Source: CAVSUZ01 sp963791885
GTDB lineage: Bacteria > Pseudomonadota > Alphaproteobacteria > Acetobacterales > Acetobacteraceae
DNA length: 64,000 nt
Direction: 5' to 3'
Assembly: GCA_963791885.1 (NCBI GenBank)
Contig: CAWBUL010000004.1
Span: forward strand, 62,001-126,000
In this document: positions 53,354 to 61,554 of the stretch, piece by piece
Layout of the letters: the number at the start of each line of letters is the position of its first letter
How positions within the stretch are numbered: the first letter of the stretch is position 1
The notes under the pieces: model-generated
Database searches by the model: none
Seen by the model: only the letters and a program-made list of their open reading frames with translations
What the model was told of the DNA's origin: nothing
Position numbers and translations under genes: made by a program

Positions 53354-53385
53354 CTGGCAGGCTCGGCTGATGCCGAGCCTGCCAG
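53354..53385. terminator. Long stem-loop in the convergent gap
   Basis: CTGGCAGGCTCGGC (53354-53367) and GCCGAGCCTGCCAG (53372-53385) are a perfect 14-bp stem with a TGAT loop, 22 bases beyond the end of the minus-strand FnIII gene. No T-run follows, so it is either a Rho-independent-like stem for that gene or an mRNA-stabilising structure. Confidence 0.55.
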
Positions 53386-53407
53386 GTATCACGGGTTCAA
53401 AAACAAG

Positions 53408-54994
53408 CTACGACACGGTGATGGCAGAGGTAACCAGCGCGCCGATCGTCGAGCTGGCAGACCCTTGCGCCAGCATCCACAGATAATAGGTGCCGGCCGT
53501 CGCCGGCGCGTTGAAGTACCTGACCCCAGCCGTTCGTCTGGCCGTCGGCCACGCCTGCGATCAGCCCCGACGTCGGTGCCGTGGTTGCGCTGGACGACCA
53601 AGCGAATGCTGCGCCGGTCACGGCCGTAGGCGCCGGGACCGCGAACATGTTCGCCCCGCCATTCGGCGCGACGCTGGCGTTGTGGACCTGAGACGCGGCC
53701 GGCACCCACGCGCCCTCGGTCACGGTGGCACCCCAGGTTTGGGCTGTCGTCGTAGCCGACCAGGCGCTCGGGCTTGCCGCGGTGTTGGTGGCCTGGACTT
53801 CCACGTCGATCGCGGCCGCGCCGGTCAATCCGGTAAGTGTGTACGGGCTGCTGACACCTGAGACCGTCGTCCAGCTGCCGGCGCCGGAAGGGCTGTAGCG
53901 TAGGTTGTAGCCAGTTGCGGCGCCGTGGCTGCTATCCACCGCCGGGGCCGTCCAGGTGACAGTTAGCTTGGAATTGGTGCCATCCGGCGGTGGTACCACG
54001 CTGGTGACTGCTGGCGCATTTGGCGCTTCCGCGCCAGCGGCGGCGGTCGTGAGGGTGCTCGTGGCGGACCACGCACTCGTCCCCCCGGCATTCTGGGCCT
54101 GCACCTGCACGTCGTAGGCTGCCCCCGCGGTCAGGCCTGTCAGATCGAATGGGCTGGTGACATCCGTCTGCACGGTCCAAGTGTTTGCGCCCGAGGGGCT
54201 GGAACGGAGATTATAAGTGGTGGCAGCGCCGTGTGTTGCGTCAGTTGCTGGCGCTGTCCAGGTCACCATGAGGGCACTGCCGCTGCCCTGTGTCAGCGCT
54301 GCCGCGGACGGGGCGTTGGGCGCGAGCGGCCCAGCTGTGGTGAGTGTGCTGGTTGCCGACCACGCCGACACACCGGCCGCATTGCTGGCCTGAATCTGCA
54401 CGTCGATCGCTGCGCCGGCCCCCAGCCCCGATAGGTCATACGGGCTCGCCACGCCTGACACCACCCTCCAACTATTGGCGCCGGAGGGGCTGGAGCGCAG
54501 ATTGTAACTTGTCGCAACGCCGTGCGTCGCGTCAGTTGCTGGCGCTGCCCAGGTCACCATGAGATCGCTGCCGCTGCCCTGTGTCAGCGTCGCGGCGGCT
54601 GGGGCGTTGGGCGCGAGCGACCCAGCCGTGGTGAGTGTGCTGGTCGCCGACCACGCTGACACCCCGGCCCATTGCTGGCCTGAATCTGCACGTCGATCGC
54701 CGTGGCGGCCGCCAAGCCCGACAGGTCATACGGGCTCGCCACGCCTGACACGACAGTCCAGCTATTGGCGCCGGAGGGGCTGGAACGCAGATTATAGGTC
54801 ATGGCGGCGCTGTGTGTCGCATCGACCGTCGGCGCAGCCCAGGCCACGGTTAGATCGCTGCCGTTGCCCTGCGCCAGCGATAGCGCGCCGGGAATGTTCG
54901 GGACCATGATCGTTTGAGATACTGACGAACCCGCCGAACGCATTATTCCTGTGCCCCGATAGGGCACACGTGGGGCACGCGGATAGACAGGCAT
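53408..54994 (-). CDS. Fibronectin type III repeat protein, two frameshifts
   Basis: A protein of about 528 residues made of four FnIII modules of about 95 residues each, repeating motifs such as TYNLRSSPSGANSW, VSGVASPYDLSGL, DVQIQASN and SAWSATSTLTTA. A unique C-terminal domain follows (AASQVHNASVAPNGGANMF and TAGTYYLWMLAQGS). Modules 1 and 2 are nearly identical in DNA with a period of about 291 bases. The chain is broken twice. A missing base near 54670 separates module 1 from the rest, and an extra base near 53519 replaces the end; correcting it gives a clean end ITVS and TAG at 53408-53410. The start ATG at 54994 has AAGGA upstream. No signal peptide is evident, so it could be secreted by a non-Sec route or be phage/tail-like; the function is unknown. 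Confidence 0.68.
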
Positions 54995-55119
54995 ATTTTT
55001 TCAATCCTTGTCGGTCTGGCTTGGGATTTAGTTAGTCATTCTACCAATGTCCAGACGTCAGCAAAAATAACTGCGAGCATGCGCCGCCGCCGATCGTCCC
55101 CAGCAGCGTTCTGCGGACT

Positions 55120-55300
55120 TCACCGCCCGAAGGGGGTAATTTCGGCCTGATCATTCCAGGGATTGATGACCGTCGGCCCCATTCCCTCGAAATGGGCGAC
55201 GTTGCCGGTAACGACGCTCGCCCCGTGCGCACGCGAGATCGCGGCCAGCATGAGATCGACGGTTCCGACAGGACGCCGGCATTTCGCCGGGTCGCTAAAC
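55120..55300 (-). pseudogene. vapC toxin remnant (PIN domain C-terminus)
   Basis: The minus-strand frame ending at 55120 carries RRPVGTVDLMLAAISRAHGA and VVTGNVAHFEGMG, the conserved C-terminal end of PIN-domain VapC toxins (the Asp in TVDLMLAA is an active-site acid). The N-terminal half is missing: the IS481 element begins at 55301 in this region, and what remains on its far side (56320-56462) shows no recognisable VapC start. It is a decayed toxin gene disrupted by the insertion. No vapB antitoxin is visible. Confidence 0.75.
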
Positions 55301-55326
55301 TGTTTGGTCCCGGGATGAGGTGACGC
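55301..55326. repeat. IS481 left inverted repeat
   Basis: Terminal repeat beginning TGTTTGGTCCCGG and ending TGACGC. It matches the right end (56294-56319, reverse complement) at 20 of 26 positions. Confidence 0.85.
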
Positions 55327-56263
55327 GGGTTGAGTTTGAAGATTTCTGGTGTTGTCGTCCAGGCGTGGCAGACGCCTTCGAACGGGGTCTTCCACCTGAG
55401 CGCCTTGAGATGCTTGGCAAAGTTATAGGCCGACACGAAGGTGAGGACGTGGGCTTTGAGGCTTTCCAGATCGGAATAATGGAACGCCTTAATGGTCGCC
55501 TCTTTGACGGTTCGGTTCATGCGTTCTGCCTGACCGTTCGTCCAAGGGTGATACGGCTTGGTGAGCTTGTGCTTGATGCCGTTCTCATTGCAGACGCGAT
55601 CGAAAATGTGGGGCCGAGATATCGCCTGGTCGGCCCGTTGCGGTTCTTTGGCAGATCGGCGAACGCCATGCCGTTGTCGGTCAGCACGGTGTGGATTGCA
55701 TACGGGAATGCGTTGACCGCGCCGCGCAGGAAATCGGCGCCGTTCATCTTGCCGGCGGCGTCGCGGAACTCGACGTAGGTGAACTTCGAGACCCGGTCGA
55801 TGGCGAGGAACATGTTGAGCTTGCCCTCGGCCAAGCGCAGCTCGCAGATGTCGATGTGGACGTAGCCAATGGCCGCCTCGGCGAACTTGCCCCGCTTGGA
55901 TGCGTGATCTGGGTTCTCGGGCAGCCGGGAGATGCCATGGCGCTCCAGGCAGCGATGCAGGCTGGATCGGGTGAGCTTGGGGATGCTGTCACGTAGGCAT
56001 CCGAGCACGTCGTCGAGCGCCAGCAGGGTGCGCCGTCGGAACTCCACGATCATGGCTTCCTCGACCGCGGTCAGGACAGTGCTGTGAGGGGCGCGCGGCC
56101 CCATCGGAGCGTCATCGGTGGTAGCCCGGGCCCGCCACTTGGCAACCGTGTTGCGGCTCAGACCATAGTGCTTGGCCAAGGCGCCGCTCGTCTCTTTCGA
56201 CGCTTGGAGCTCGGCTCGAACTCGCGGCGTCGTTCGGGCTGAGCCGTGAAGACTGCCTGCCAT
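55301..56263 (-). pseudogene. IS481 transposase, frameshifted
   Basis: An integrase-type DDE transposase of about 320 residues in two frames. The first frame (55517-56263) holds the N-terminal helix-turn-helix (ALAKHYGLSRNTVAKWRARA) and the catalytic-domain start (YVHIDICELRLAEGKLNMFL, then VLTDNGMAFAD). The second holds the C-terminus (NRTVKEATIKAFHYSDLESL then AYNFAKHLKALRWKTPFEG). A missing base in the C-run of the coding strand near 55608-55613 separates them; restoring it gives a continuous chain. The C-terminal frame reads through the left end into the flank to 55041. One A fewer in that flank, as in the other target copy, would place a TAG there. Confidence 0.82.
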
Positions 56264-56293
56264 AGCGCCTCCTCTCCCTCTCGGGTCAGGTTA

Positions 56294-56319
56294 GCGTCAC
56301 AACTCTCCGGGACCAAACA
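56294..56319. repeat. IS481 right inverted repeat
   Basis: Terminal repeat beginning GCGTCA and ending CCGGGACCAAACA, complementary to the left end. The target flank GCTAAC follows directly. Confidence 0.85.
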
Positions 56320-56462
56320 GCTAACATGCTGGCGTAAGCAGAGGCGGCCCCGTCATCGAAAGGTCAACCGCTGCGCACGCCGACTATAATCTTTAGCTTT
56401 GTGAACACTCCGGCCAGCCGGCCGGTCTTGAGCTTCCCCGCAAGCGGCCGATTATCTGCCGA

Positions 56463-57455
56463 TTATCTGGGGGCCGCGGGAAAGGCGATGGCGGCAGTCC
56501 GGCCCGACAGCATCAAGGTCGCCGGCTTCTCCCGGATCGGCTCACTCCCCGGCGGCGGATGCCAGCCGAGTTGCTCCGAAAGCCGCTGAGCCGAATCCAG
56601 CAATTGGGGAAGGAGTGACCGCGGGCGCGGCGGGCGCATGCGCATCGACGCTCCGCTGATCGTCAACGCGGCGACCACCTGTCCGCCCCCATCCCGGACC
56701 GGTGCCGTGATGGAGACCGCGCCCGGGTGAACCTCATCGGCGGTGATCAGGTATCCCCGTGCGCGGATGCGCTGCAAATCGGCGGCGATCCAGTTGGGGT
56801 CCGTCCGTGTGGCGGGCGTAAAGCGCGGCAACCGTTGAGCCAGAACCTGGGTCTGCACAGCCTCCGGCGCATAGGCCAGCAGCAGCCGGCTTGGGCCCGC
56901 ATGCAGCAGCCCCCGTGCCCCTGCCTGACTATAGAGGCGTAGCACTGGGTCGGCCTGGTGCAAGGCGATGGTTTCAGCCTGCAAACCTTCCCGCACGCGC
57001 AGATAAACGTTCTCTCCGACCATGCCGCAAAGATCCGCCAGAAAGTTCGCCGCCGCCGAGGCCAGTGCGCCCTGGTCGTGCGCCGCACGGCCCAGCATTC
57101 CCCAGCGGGCGCCGAGCCGCCAAATGCCGCGCGCTTCGTCCTGGATGGCAAAGCCACGGCCTTGGAGAGTGCGGAGCAGCCGAAACGCGGCGGTTCGGGT
57201 ACATTTGGCGGATTCTGCCACTTTGGCCAGGCTTGCGGGGCCGGTGCGGGCCAGCGCTTCCAGCAGATCGAGCGCCCGCTCCACCGCGGCGATGCTGTAA
57301 TCCGGCTCACTGGAGACCGGCTTCGGGGGAACTGCGGCGCGGCTTGATTGCTTCGCCTGGCGCTTGGCGGCGGGTTTGGGGTTGGCCCGCTTGGAAGCGG
57401 CACGCTTTGGCACCCGAAGGCGGGATTTGGCCGTCTTCTTATGGGAAACGGGCAT
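56463..57455 (-). CDS. IclR family transcriptional regulator
   Basis: A 330-residue regulator. A basic Lys/Arg/Ala/Pro-rich N-terminal tail of about 50 residues comes before the IclR winged helix (YSIAAVERALDLLEALARTG, with recognition helix region CTRTAAFRLLRTL). The GAF-like effector domain follows (GLLHAGPSRLLLAYAPEAVQ, ISGASMRM). The tail is longer than in typical IclR proteins and could bind DNA nonspecifically. No target operon is adjacent: the tRNA-tig block is divergent and the IS element lies downstream. The 269 bases before tRNA-Leu hold its promoter; I see no clear operator. Confidence 0.88.
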   Translation of the reverse strand: MPVSHKKTAKSRLRVPKRAASKRANPKPAAKRQAKQSSRAAVPPKPVSSEPDYSIAAVERALDLLEALARTGPASLAKVAESAKCTRTAAFRLLRTLQGRGFAIQDEARGIWRLGARWGMLGRAAHDQGALASAAANFLADLCGMVGENVYLRVREGLQAETIALHQADPVLRLYSQAGARGLLHAGPSRLLLAYAPEAVQTQVLAQRLPRFTPATRTDPNWIAADLQRIRARGYLITADEVHPGAVSITAPVRDGGGQVVAALTISGASMRMRPPRPRSLLPQLLDSAQRLSEQLGWHPPPGSEPIREKPATLMLSGRTAAIAFPAAPR

Positions 57456-57724
57456 GCCCTTGCCCCCAGGAAGGATCGACTGCTCTGCAATTGCAGCCGC
57501 TTGATAACCGAGCGCTGGCCGGGTCGTAAATCATCTCTGCCTTCAACAAGGGGTCACCGCCCGCGCGGATGTTGTCACTCCGCTCGCGGCGGGTCAAAGG
57601 GCAAACGTTGATTTTGCAATCACGGCCCCAGGACCAGCAGCTTTCGCGGACCCAAACGGCTTGAGGCGGCCGGCAAGCTGGGCTAAGCCCCCGGGCTTGT
57701 TATCGCGGGCCGGCCGCGGCGCCG

Positions 57725-57809
<85 letters not shown>

Positions 57810-57833
57810 GAATAGAGGAGTTGATTCCGTTCC

Positions 57834-59241
57834 ATGCACGTGACCGAGACACTATCGGAAGGTCTGAAGCGCGCCTTCACCGTCGTGCTACCAGCCTCCG
57901 ACGTGCAAACGCGGCGGGAGGCGCGGCTGACGGATCTCGGCCGGCAACTCCGGATCCCCGGCTTTCGCCCCGGAAAAGTGCCGCTGCCCGTCGTGCGCCA
58001 GCGCTACGGCAGCGCGGTCACCGCAGAAGTGCTGGAGCAGTCGGTCACCGATGCGGTACGCCAGGTCCTGTCGGACCGCGGCCTCCGCGCAGCGATGCAG
58101 CCCCGCATCGATCTGGTGAGTGCCGATCCGGCCCAGGATATCGAATTCAAGATGGAACTGGAGCTGCTGCCGGAGATCGCGGTCCCCGAACTCGGCAGCA
58201 TCGAGCTGGTGCGGCGCAAGGCGGAGGTCGCCCCCGATACGCTGGAACAGGCGCTGGGGAACCTGGCGCAAAGAAACCGGAAATGGACTGACGTGTCGGC
58301 CGAGGAACTTGGGGACCGTGGCGCGCAGACGGGCGAGACCCTGCAAGTGGATTACACCGGCCGTATCGGCAGCGAGGAATTTCCCGGCGGCGCCGGCCAG
58401 GATGTCAATGTGGAGCTGGGCGGCGGCGGCTTCATCCCAGGGTTCGCCGAGCAGCTGGAGGGCATGAAGCCTGGTGAAATGCGGACCATCACCGTGACCT
58501 TTCCGGCCGAGTATGGTGCCAAGGACCTCGCCGGCAAGGAAGCGACTTTCGATGTCACGGCAAAGGCCATCCGCAAGGCCGAGGTGCCCTCCATCGACGA
58601 GGCTTTCGCCACCAGCGTCGGGTTCGAAAATCTCGACGAACTGCGGGACTTCGTTTCGCGCCAAATCCAGCGGGAATATGACGGCCTGTCGCGGATGCGC
58701 CTGAAACGGGATCTGCTCGACCGGCTGAACGGCATGGTCGATTTCTCCCTGCCGGAGGGCATGGTCGAGGCTGAATTCAAGCAGATCTGGGACCGCGTGG
58801 AGGAAGACCGCAAGGCCGATCGGCTGGATGACGATGACAAGGGCAAGGATGAGGAGACCTTGCGCCACGACTACCGTCAGATCGCCGAGCGTCGGGTGCG
58901 GCTCGGCCTTCTGCTGGCGGAGATCGGCCGCGCCAACGGCGTCCAGATCACCAACGATGAGATGACCCGCGCCATGCGCGCCGAAGCCGCTCGCTATCCT
59001 GGCCAGGAGGCCCAGGTCATGGAGTTCTTCCGGAAGAACCCCCAGGCCGCCGAACTCGCTGCGCGGTCCGATCTTCGAGGAAAAGGTTGTGGACTTCATC
59101 GTCGACCAAGCGAAGGTGGCTGAGGAAGTCGTCGCACCATCCGCCCTGGCCGCCGAGGAGTCCGAGGGCGCCGATGCGGCGCCGGCGCCCGCACCAGTGG
59201 CTGCGGCAGACGCCTCCGAAGGAACTCAGGCAGCAAGCTAA
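57834..59241 (+). CDS. tig: Trigger factor, frameshifted near C-terminus
   Basis: Ribosome-bound chaperone and prolyl isomerase, about 468 residues after correction. The ribosome-binding signature IPGFRPGKVPLPVVRQRYG lies in the first domain. The FKBP domain contains YTGRIGSEEFPGG and GFIPGFAEQLEGM, and a helical C-terminal domain follows. The literal frame stops at 59123 after an unlikely tail. Removing one base near 59055 gives LRGPIFEEKVVDFI and a normal acidic Ala-rich tail ending at the TAA 59239-59241. The shortened frame would lack the last part of the C-terminal arm. The gene leads the classic tig-clpP-clpX-lon run. Confidence 0.9.
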
Positions 59242-59283
59242 CACCGGGCTGGGAGGAACCCGGCTTTCCAGCCAGGTGTTTTG
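59242..59283 (+). terminator. Stem-loop and T-run after tig
   Basis: CACCGGGCTGG (59242-59252) pairs with CCAGCCAGGTG (59268-59278) with one mismatch, followed by TTTTG. It begins at the tig stop codon. It likely separates tig from clpP transcription, at least in part. Confidence 0.6.
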
Positions 59284-59342
59284 TCCTTCCGCAGGGCCGG
59301 CGGGCTGCCTATGTAGTAGCCTCTCGCTGGAAGGTGATTCGG

Positions 59343-59990
59343 ATGACTAGGGAGCGTGATCCCGTCGAAGTTTACAGCAACACTCTGGTCCCCATGGTCG
59401 TGGAACAGACCGCGCGTGGGGAGCGGGCTTTCGATATCTATTCGCGCCTGCTCAAGGAGCGGATCATTTTCCTTACCGGAACGGTATTCGATCAGGTTAG
59501 TGCCCTGGTCTGTGCCCAGCTTCTGTTCCTTGAATCGGAAAATCCGAACAAGGACATCGCCTTCTATATCAATAGCCCGGGCGGCGTGGTGTCGTCGGGC
59601 CTCGCGATTTATGACACGATGCAATACATCCGCAGCCCGGTCAGCACGGTTTGCATCGGCATGGCCGCCTCCATGGGCAGCCTGCTTCTGACCGCCGGGG
59701 CGCATGGCAAACGGTTCGCTCTGCCGAACGCGCGGATCATGGTCCACCAGCCGTCCGGCGGCGCCCAGGGCCAAGCCACGGATATCGAGATCCAGGCGCG
59801 GGAAATTCTGACCCTTCGCAAGCGTCTGAACGAGATCTATGTCCGCCACACGGGCCAGCCGATCGAAGCGATCGAGCGCAAGCTGGAGCGCGACACCTAC
59901 ATGTCGGCGGAGGAGGCCCGCGATTTCGGGATCGTGGACCAGGTTGTGGAAAGCCGCGACCCGCCATCTGGCGAAGCCGACCGAACCTGA
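59343..59990 (+). CDS. clpP: ATP-dependent Clp protease proteolytic subunit
   Basis: ClpP is the barrel-shaped serine peptidase of the Clp protease. From the ATG at 59343 it has 215 residues. The triad is Ser110 in GMAASMGS, His135 in RIMVHQPSGG and Asp184 in LERDTYM. GGAAGG lies 8 bases upstream; a GTG at 59334 is a less likely start. It works with ClpX, encoded 139 bases downstream. Confidence 0.96.
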   Translation: MTRERDPVEVYSNTLVPMVVEQTARGERAFDIYSRLLKERIIFLTGTVFDQVSALVCAQLLFLESENPNKDIAFYINSPGGVVSSGLAIYDTMQYIRSPVSTVCIGMAASMGSLLLTAGAHGKRFALPNARIMVHQPSGGAQGQATDIEIQAREILTLRKRLNEIYVRHTGQPIEAIERKLERDTYMSAEEARDFGIVDQVVESRDPPSGEADRT

Positions 59991-60129
59991 GGACCCTTGT
60001 TCCGGGGTGGCCGCTCGATCCCGGCCGGGGGTGGCCTGAAAGGCCGACTCCAGCCGCTTGTGCTTGTCCCGCCCCGGCCCCGGAGTTTAAGCTGGTCTTG
60101 CATGCGTCCCGGCCGGGACAGGAGTGCCA

Positions 60130-61389
60130 ATGAGTAAGTCTGGGGATTCGAAAAACACCCTCTACTGCTCGTTCTGCGGCAAGTCGCAGCACGAGGTCCG
60201 CAAGCTCATCGCTGGCCCCACCGTGTTCATCTGCGATGAATGCGTCGAGCTCTGCATGGACATCATCCGCGAGGAGCACAAAACGCACCTCGTGAAGTCG
60301 CGCGACGGCGTGCCCACCCCGCGCGAGATCTGCAAAGTGCTGGACGATTACGTCATTGGCCAGGACCACGCGAAGCGCGTCCTTTCGGTCGCGGTACACA
60401 ATCACTACAAGCGCCTGGCGCACGGCGCGAAGAACAACGACGTCGAAATCGCCAAATCCAACATCCTCCTCGTCGGCCCCACGGGCTCCGGCAAGACGCT
60501 GCTTGCCCAGACGCTCGCGCGCATACTCGACGTGCCGTTCACCATGGCCGATGCGACCACGCTGACCGAAGCCGGCTACGTCGGAGAGGACGTCGAGAAC
60601 ATTATCCTCAAGCTGTTGCAGTCTGCCGACTACAACGTGGAGCGCGCCCAGCGCGGTATCGTCTACATCGATGAGGTCGATAAGATCAGCCGCAAGTCCG
60701 ATAACCCATCGATCACGAGGGACGTCTCAGGCGAAGGCGTGCAGCAGGCACTCCTGAAGATCATGGAGGGAACCATTGCATCGGTGCCTCCCCAGGGCGG
60801 ACGGAAGCATCCGCAACAGGAATTTCTGCAGGTGGATACCACCAACATCCTGTTCATCTGCGGCGGCGCCTTCTCGGGCTTGGAAAAGATCATCGCAGCG
60901 CGGGGCAAGGGCTCCGGGATGGGCTACGGCAGCGAAGTTCGTGCCCAGGATGAGCGCCGGATGGGAGCCATCCTCCGTGAGGTCGAGCCCGAGGATCTGC
61001 TGAAATTCGGGCTAATTCCGGAATTCATCGGCCGGCTGCCGGTCGTGGCCACGCTGGAAGACCTTGATGAAAACGCGCTGGTGGAAATTCTGACGAAACC
61101 TAAGAACGCTCTCATCAAGCAGTACGGCCGTCTGTTCGAAATGGAGGGCGTGAAGCTCTCCTTCACCGAGGACGCGCTTCGCTCGGTTGCGACCCGGGCC
61201 ATCGCCCGCAGGACTGGCGCGCGCGGACTGCGCTCCATTATGGAGTCGATCCTGCTGGGAACCATGTTCGAACTGCCTGGGTTGGACGGCGTAGAGGAGG
61301 TCGTCATCAATCGCGAAGTGGCCGAATCCCGCGCCAACCCGCTGTACATGTACAGCAAGGAGCGGGCGGAGAGCAGCGCTTCGGCCTAA
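60130..61389 (+). CDS. clpX: ATP-dependent Clp protease ATP-binding subunit ClpX
   Basis: ClpX unfolds substrates and feeds them to ClpP. The product has 419 residues. The N-terminal zinc-binding domain has four cysteines (Cys13, Cys16, Cys35, Cys38) in LYCSFCG and ICDEC. The AAA+ domain has Walker A GPTGSGKTLL, Walker B VYIDEVDK and the pore region near EAGYVGEDVE. The substrate-gripping and sensor-2 region includes RRTGARGLRSIMESIL. I choose the ATG at 60130 after GGAG; the GTG at 60124 is an alternative. A stem-loop follows the stop. Confidence 0.97.
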   Translation: MSKSGDSKNTLYCSFCGKSQHEVRKLIAGPTVFICDECVELCMDIIREEHKTHLVKSRDGVPTPREICKVLDDYVIGQDHAKRVLSVAVHNHYKRLAHGAKNNDVEIAKSNILLVGPTGSGKTLLAQTLARILDVPFTMADATTLTEAGYVGEDVENIILKLLQSADYNVERAQRGIVYIDEVDKISRKSDNPSITRDVSGEGVQQALLKIMEGTIASVPPQGGRKHPQQEFLQVDTTNILFICGGAFSGLEKIIAARGKGSGMGYGSEVRAQDERRMGAILREVEPEDLLKFGLIPEFIGRLPVVATLEDLDENALVEILTKPKNALIKQYGRLFEMEGVKLSFTEDALRSVATRAIARRTGARGLRSIMESILLGTMFELPGLDGVEEVVINREVAESRANPLYMYSKERAESSASA

Positions 61390-61399
61390 GAGCTTTAAG

Positions 61400-61419
61400 C
61401 CGGCGGGTGCTTCCGCCGG
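61400..61419 (+). terminator. Stem-loop after clpX
   Basis: CCGGCGG (61400-61406) pairs with CCGCCGG (61413-61419) over a GTGCTT loop, 11 bases after the clpX stop. It is followed by TATTTC, a weak T tract. The remaining 135 bases before lon hold its ribosome site. Confidence 0.55.
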
Positions 61420-61554
61420 TATTTCAAGACCTTGCGGCTCCGCGCCCAGGTCCCGATATCGTCCTCGTGAAAGGGCATGATCAGATGCCCATGCGAGCGG
61501 GATCTATGCCGGAATCGGGTGGAACCTGCCGCGACTGTCCAGAAGGAGGTCCAC

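Larger units (their letters stand above)
55301..56319 (-). mobile_element. IS481-type insertion sequence
   Basis: A 1019-base element. Its ends form 26-base imperfect inverted repeats: TGTTTGGTCCCGG at 55301-55313 plus TGACGC at 55321-55326 on the left, mirrored at 56294-56319, matching at 20 of 26 positions. The flanks GCTAAAC (55294-55300) and GCTAAC (56320-56325) look like a target-site duplication that differs by one A. It carries one transposase gene, broken by a frameshift. It sits between the FnIII gene and the IclR regulator. Confidence 0.88.

Noticed and set aside
55500..55620. Programmed frameshift in the IS481 transposase
   Set aside because: IS481 elements normally have one frame, and no A6G-type slippery site is visible. 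A lost base in a short homopolymer is simpler.
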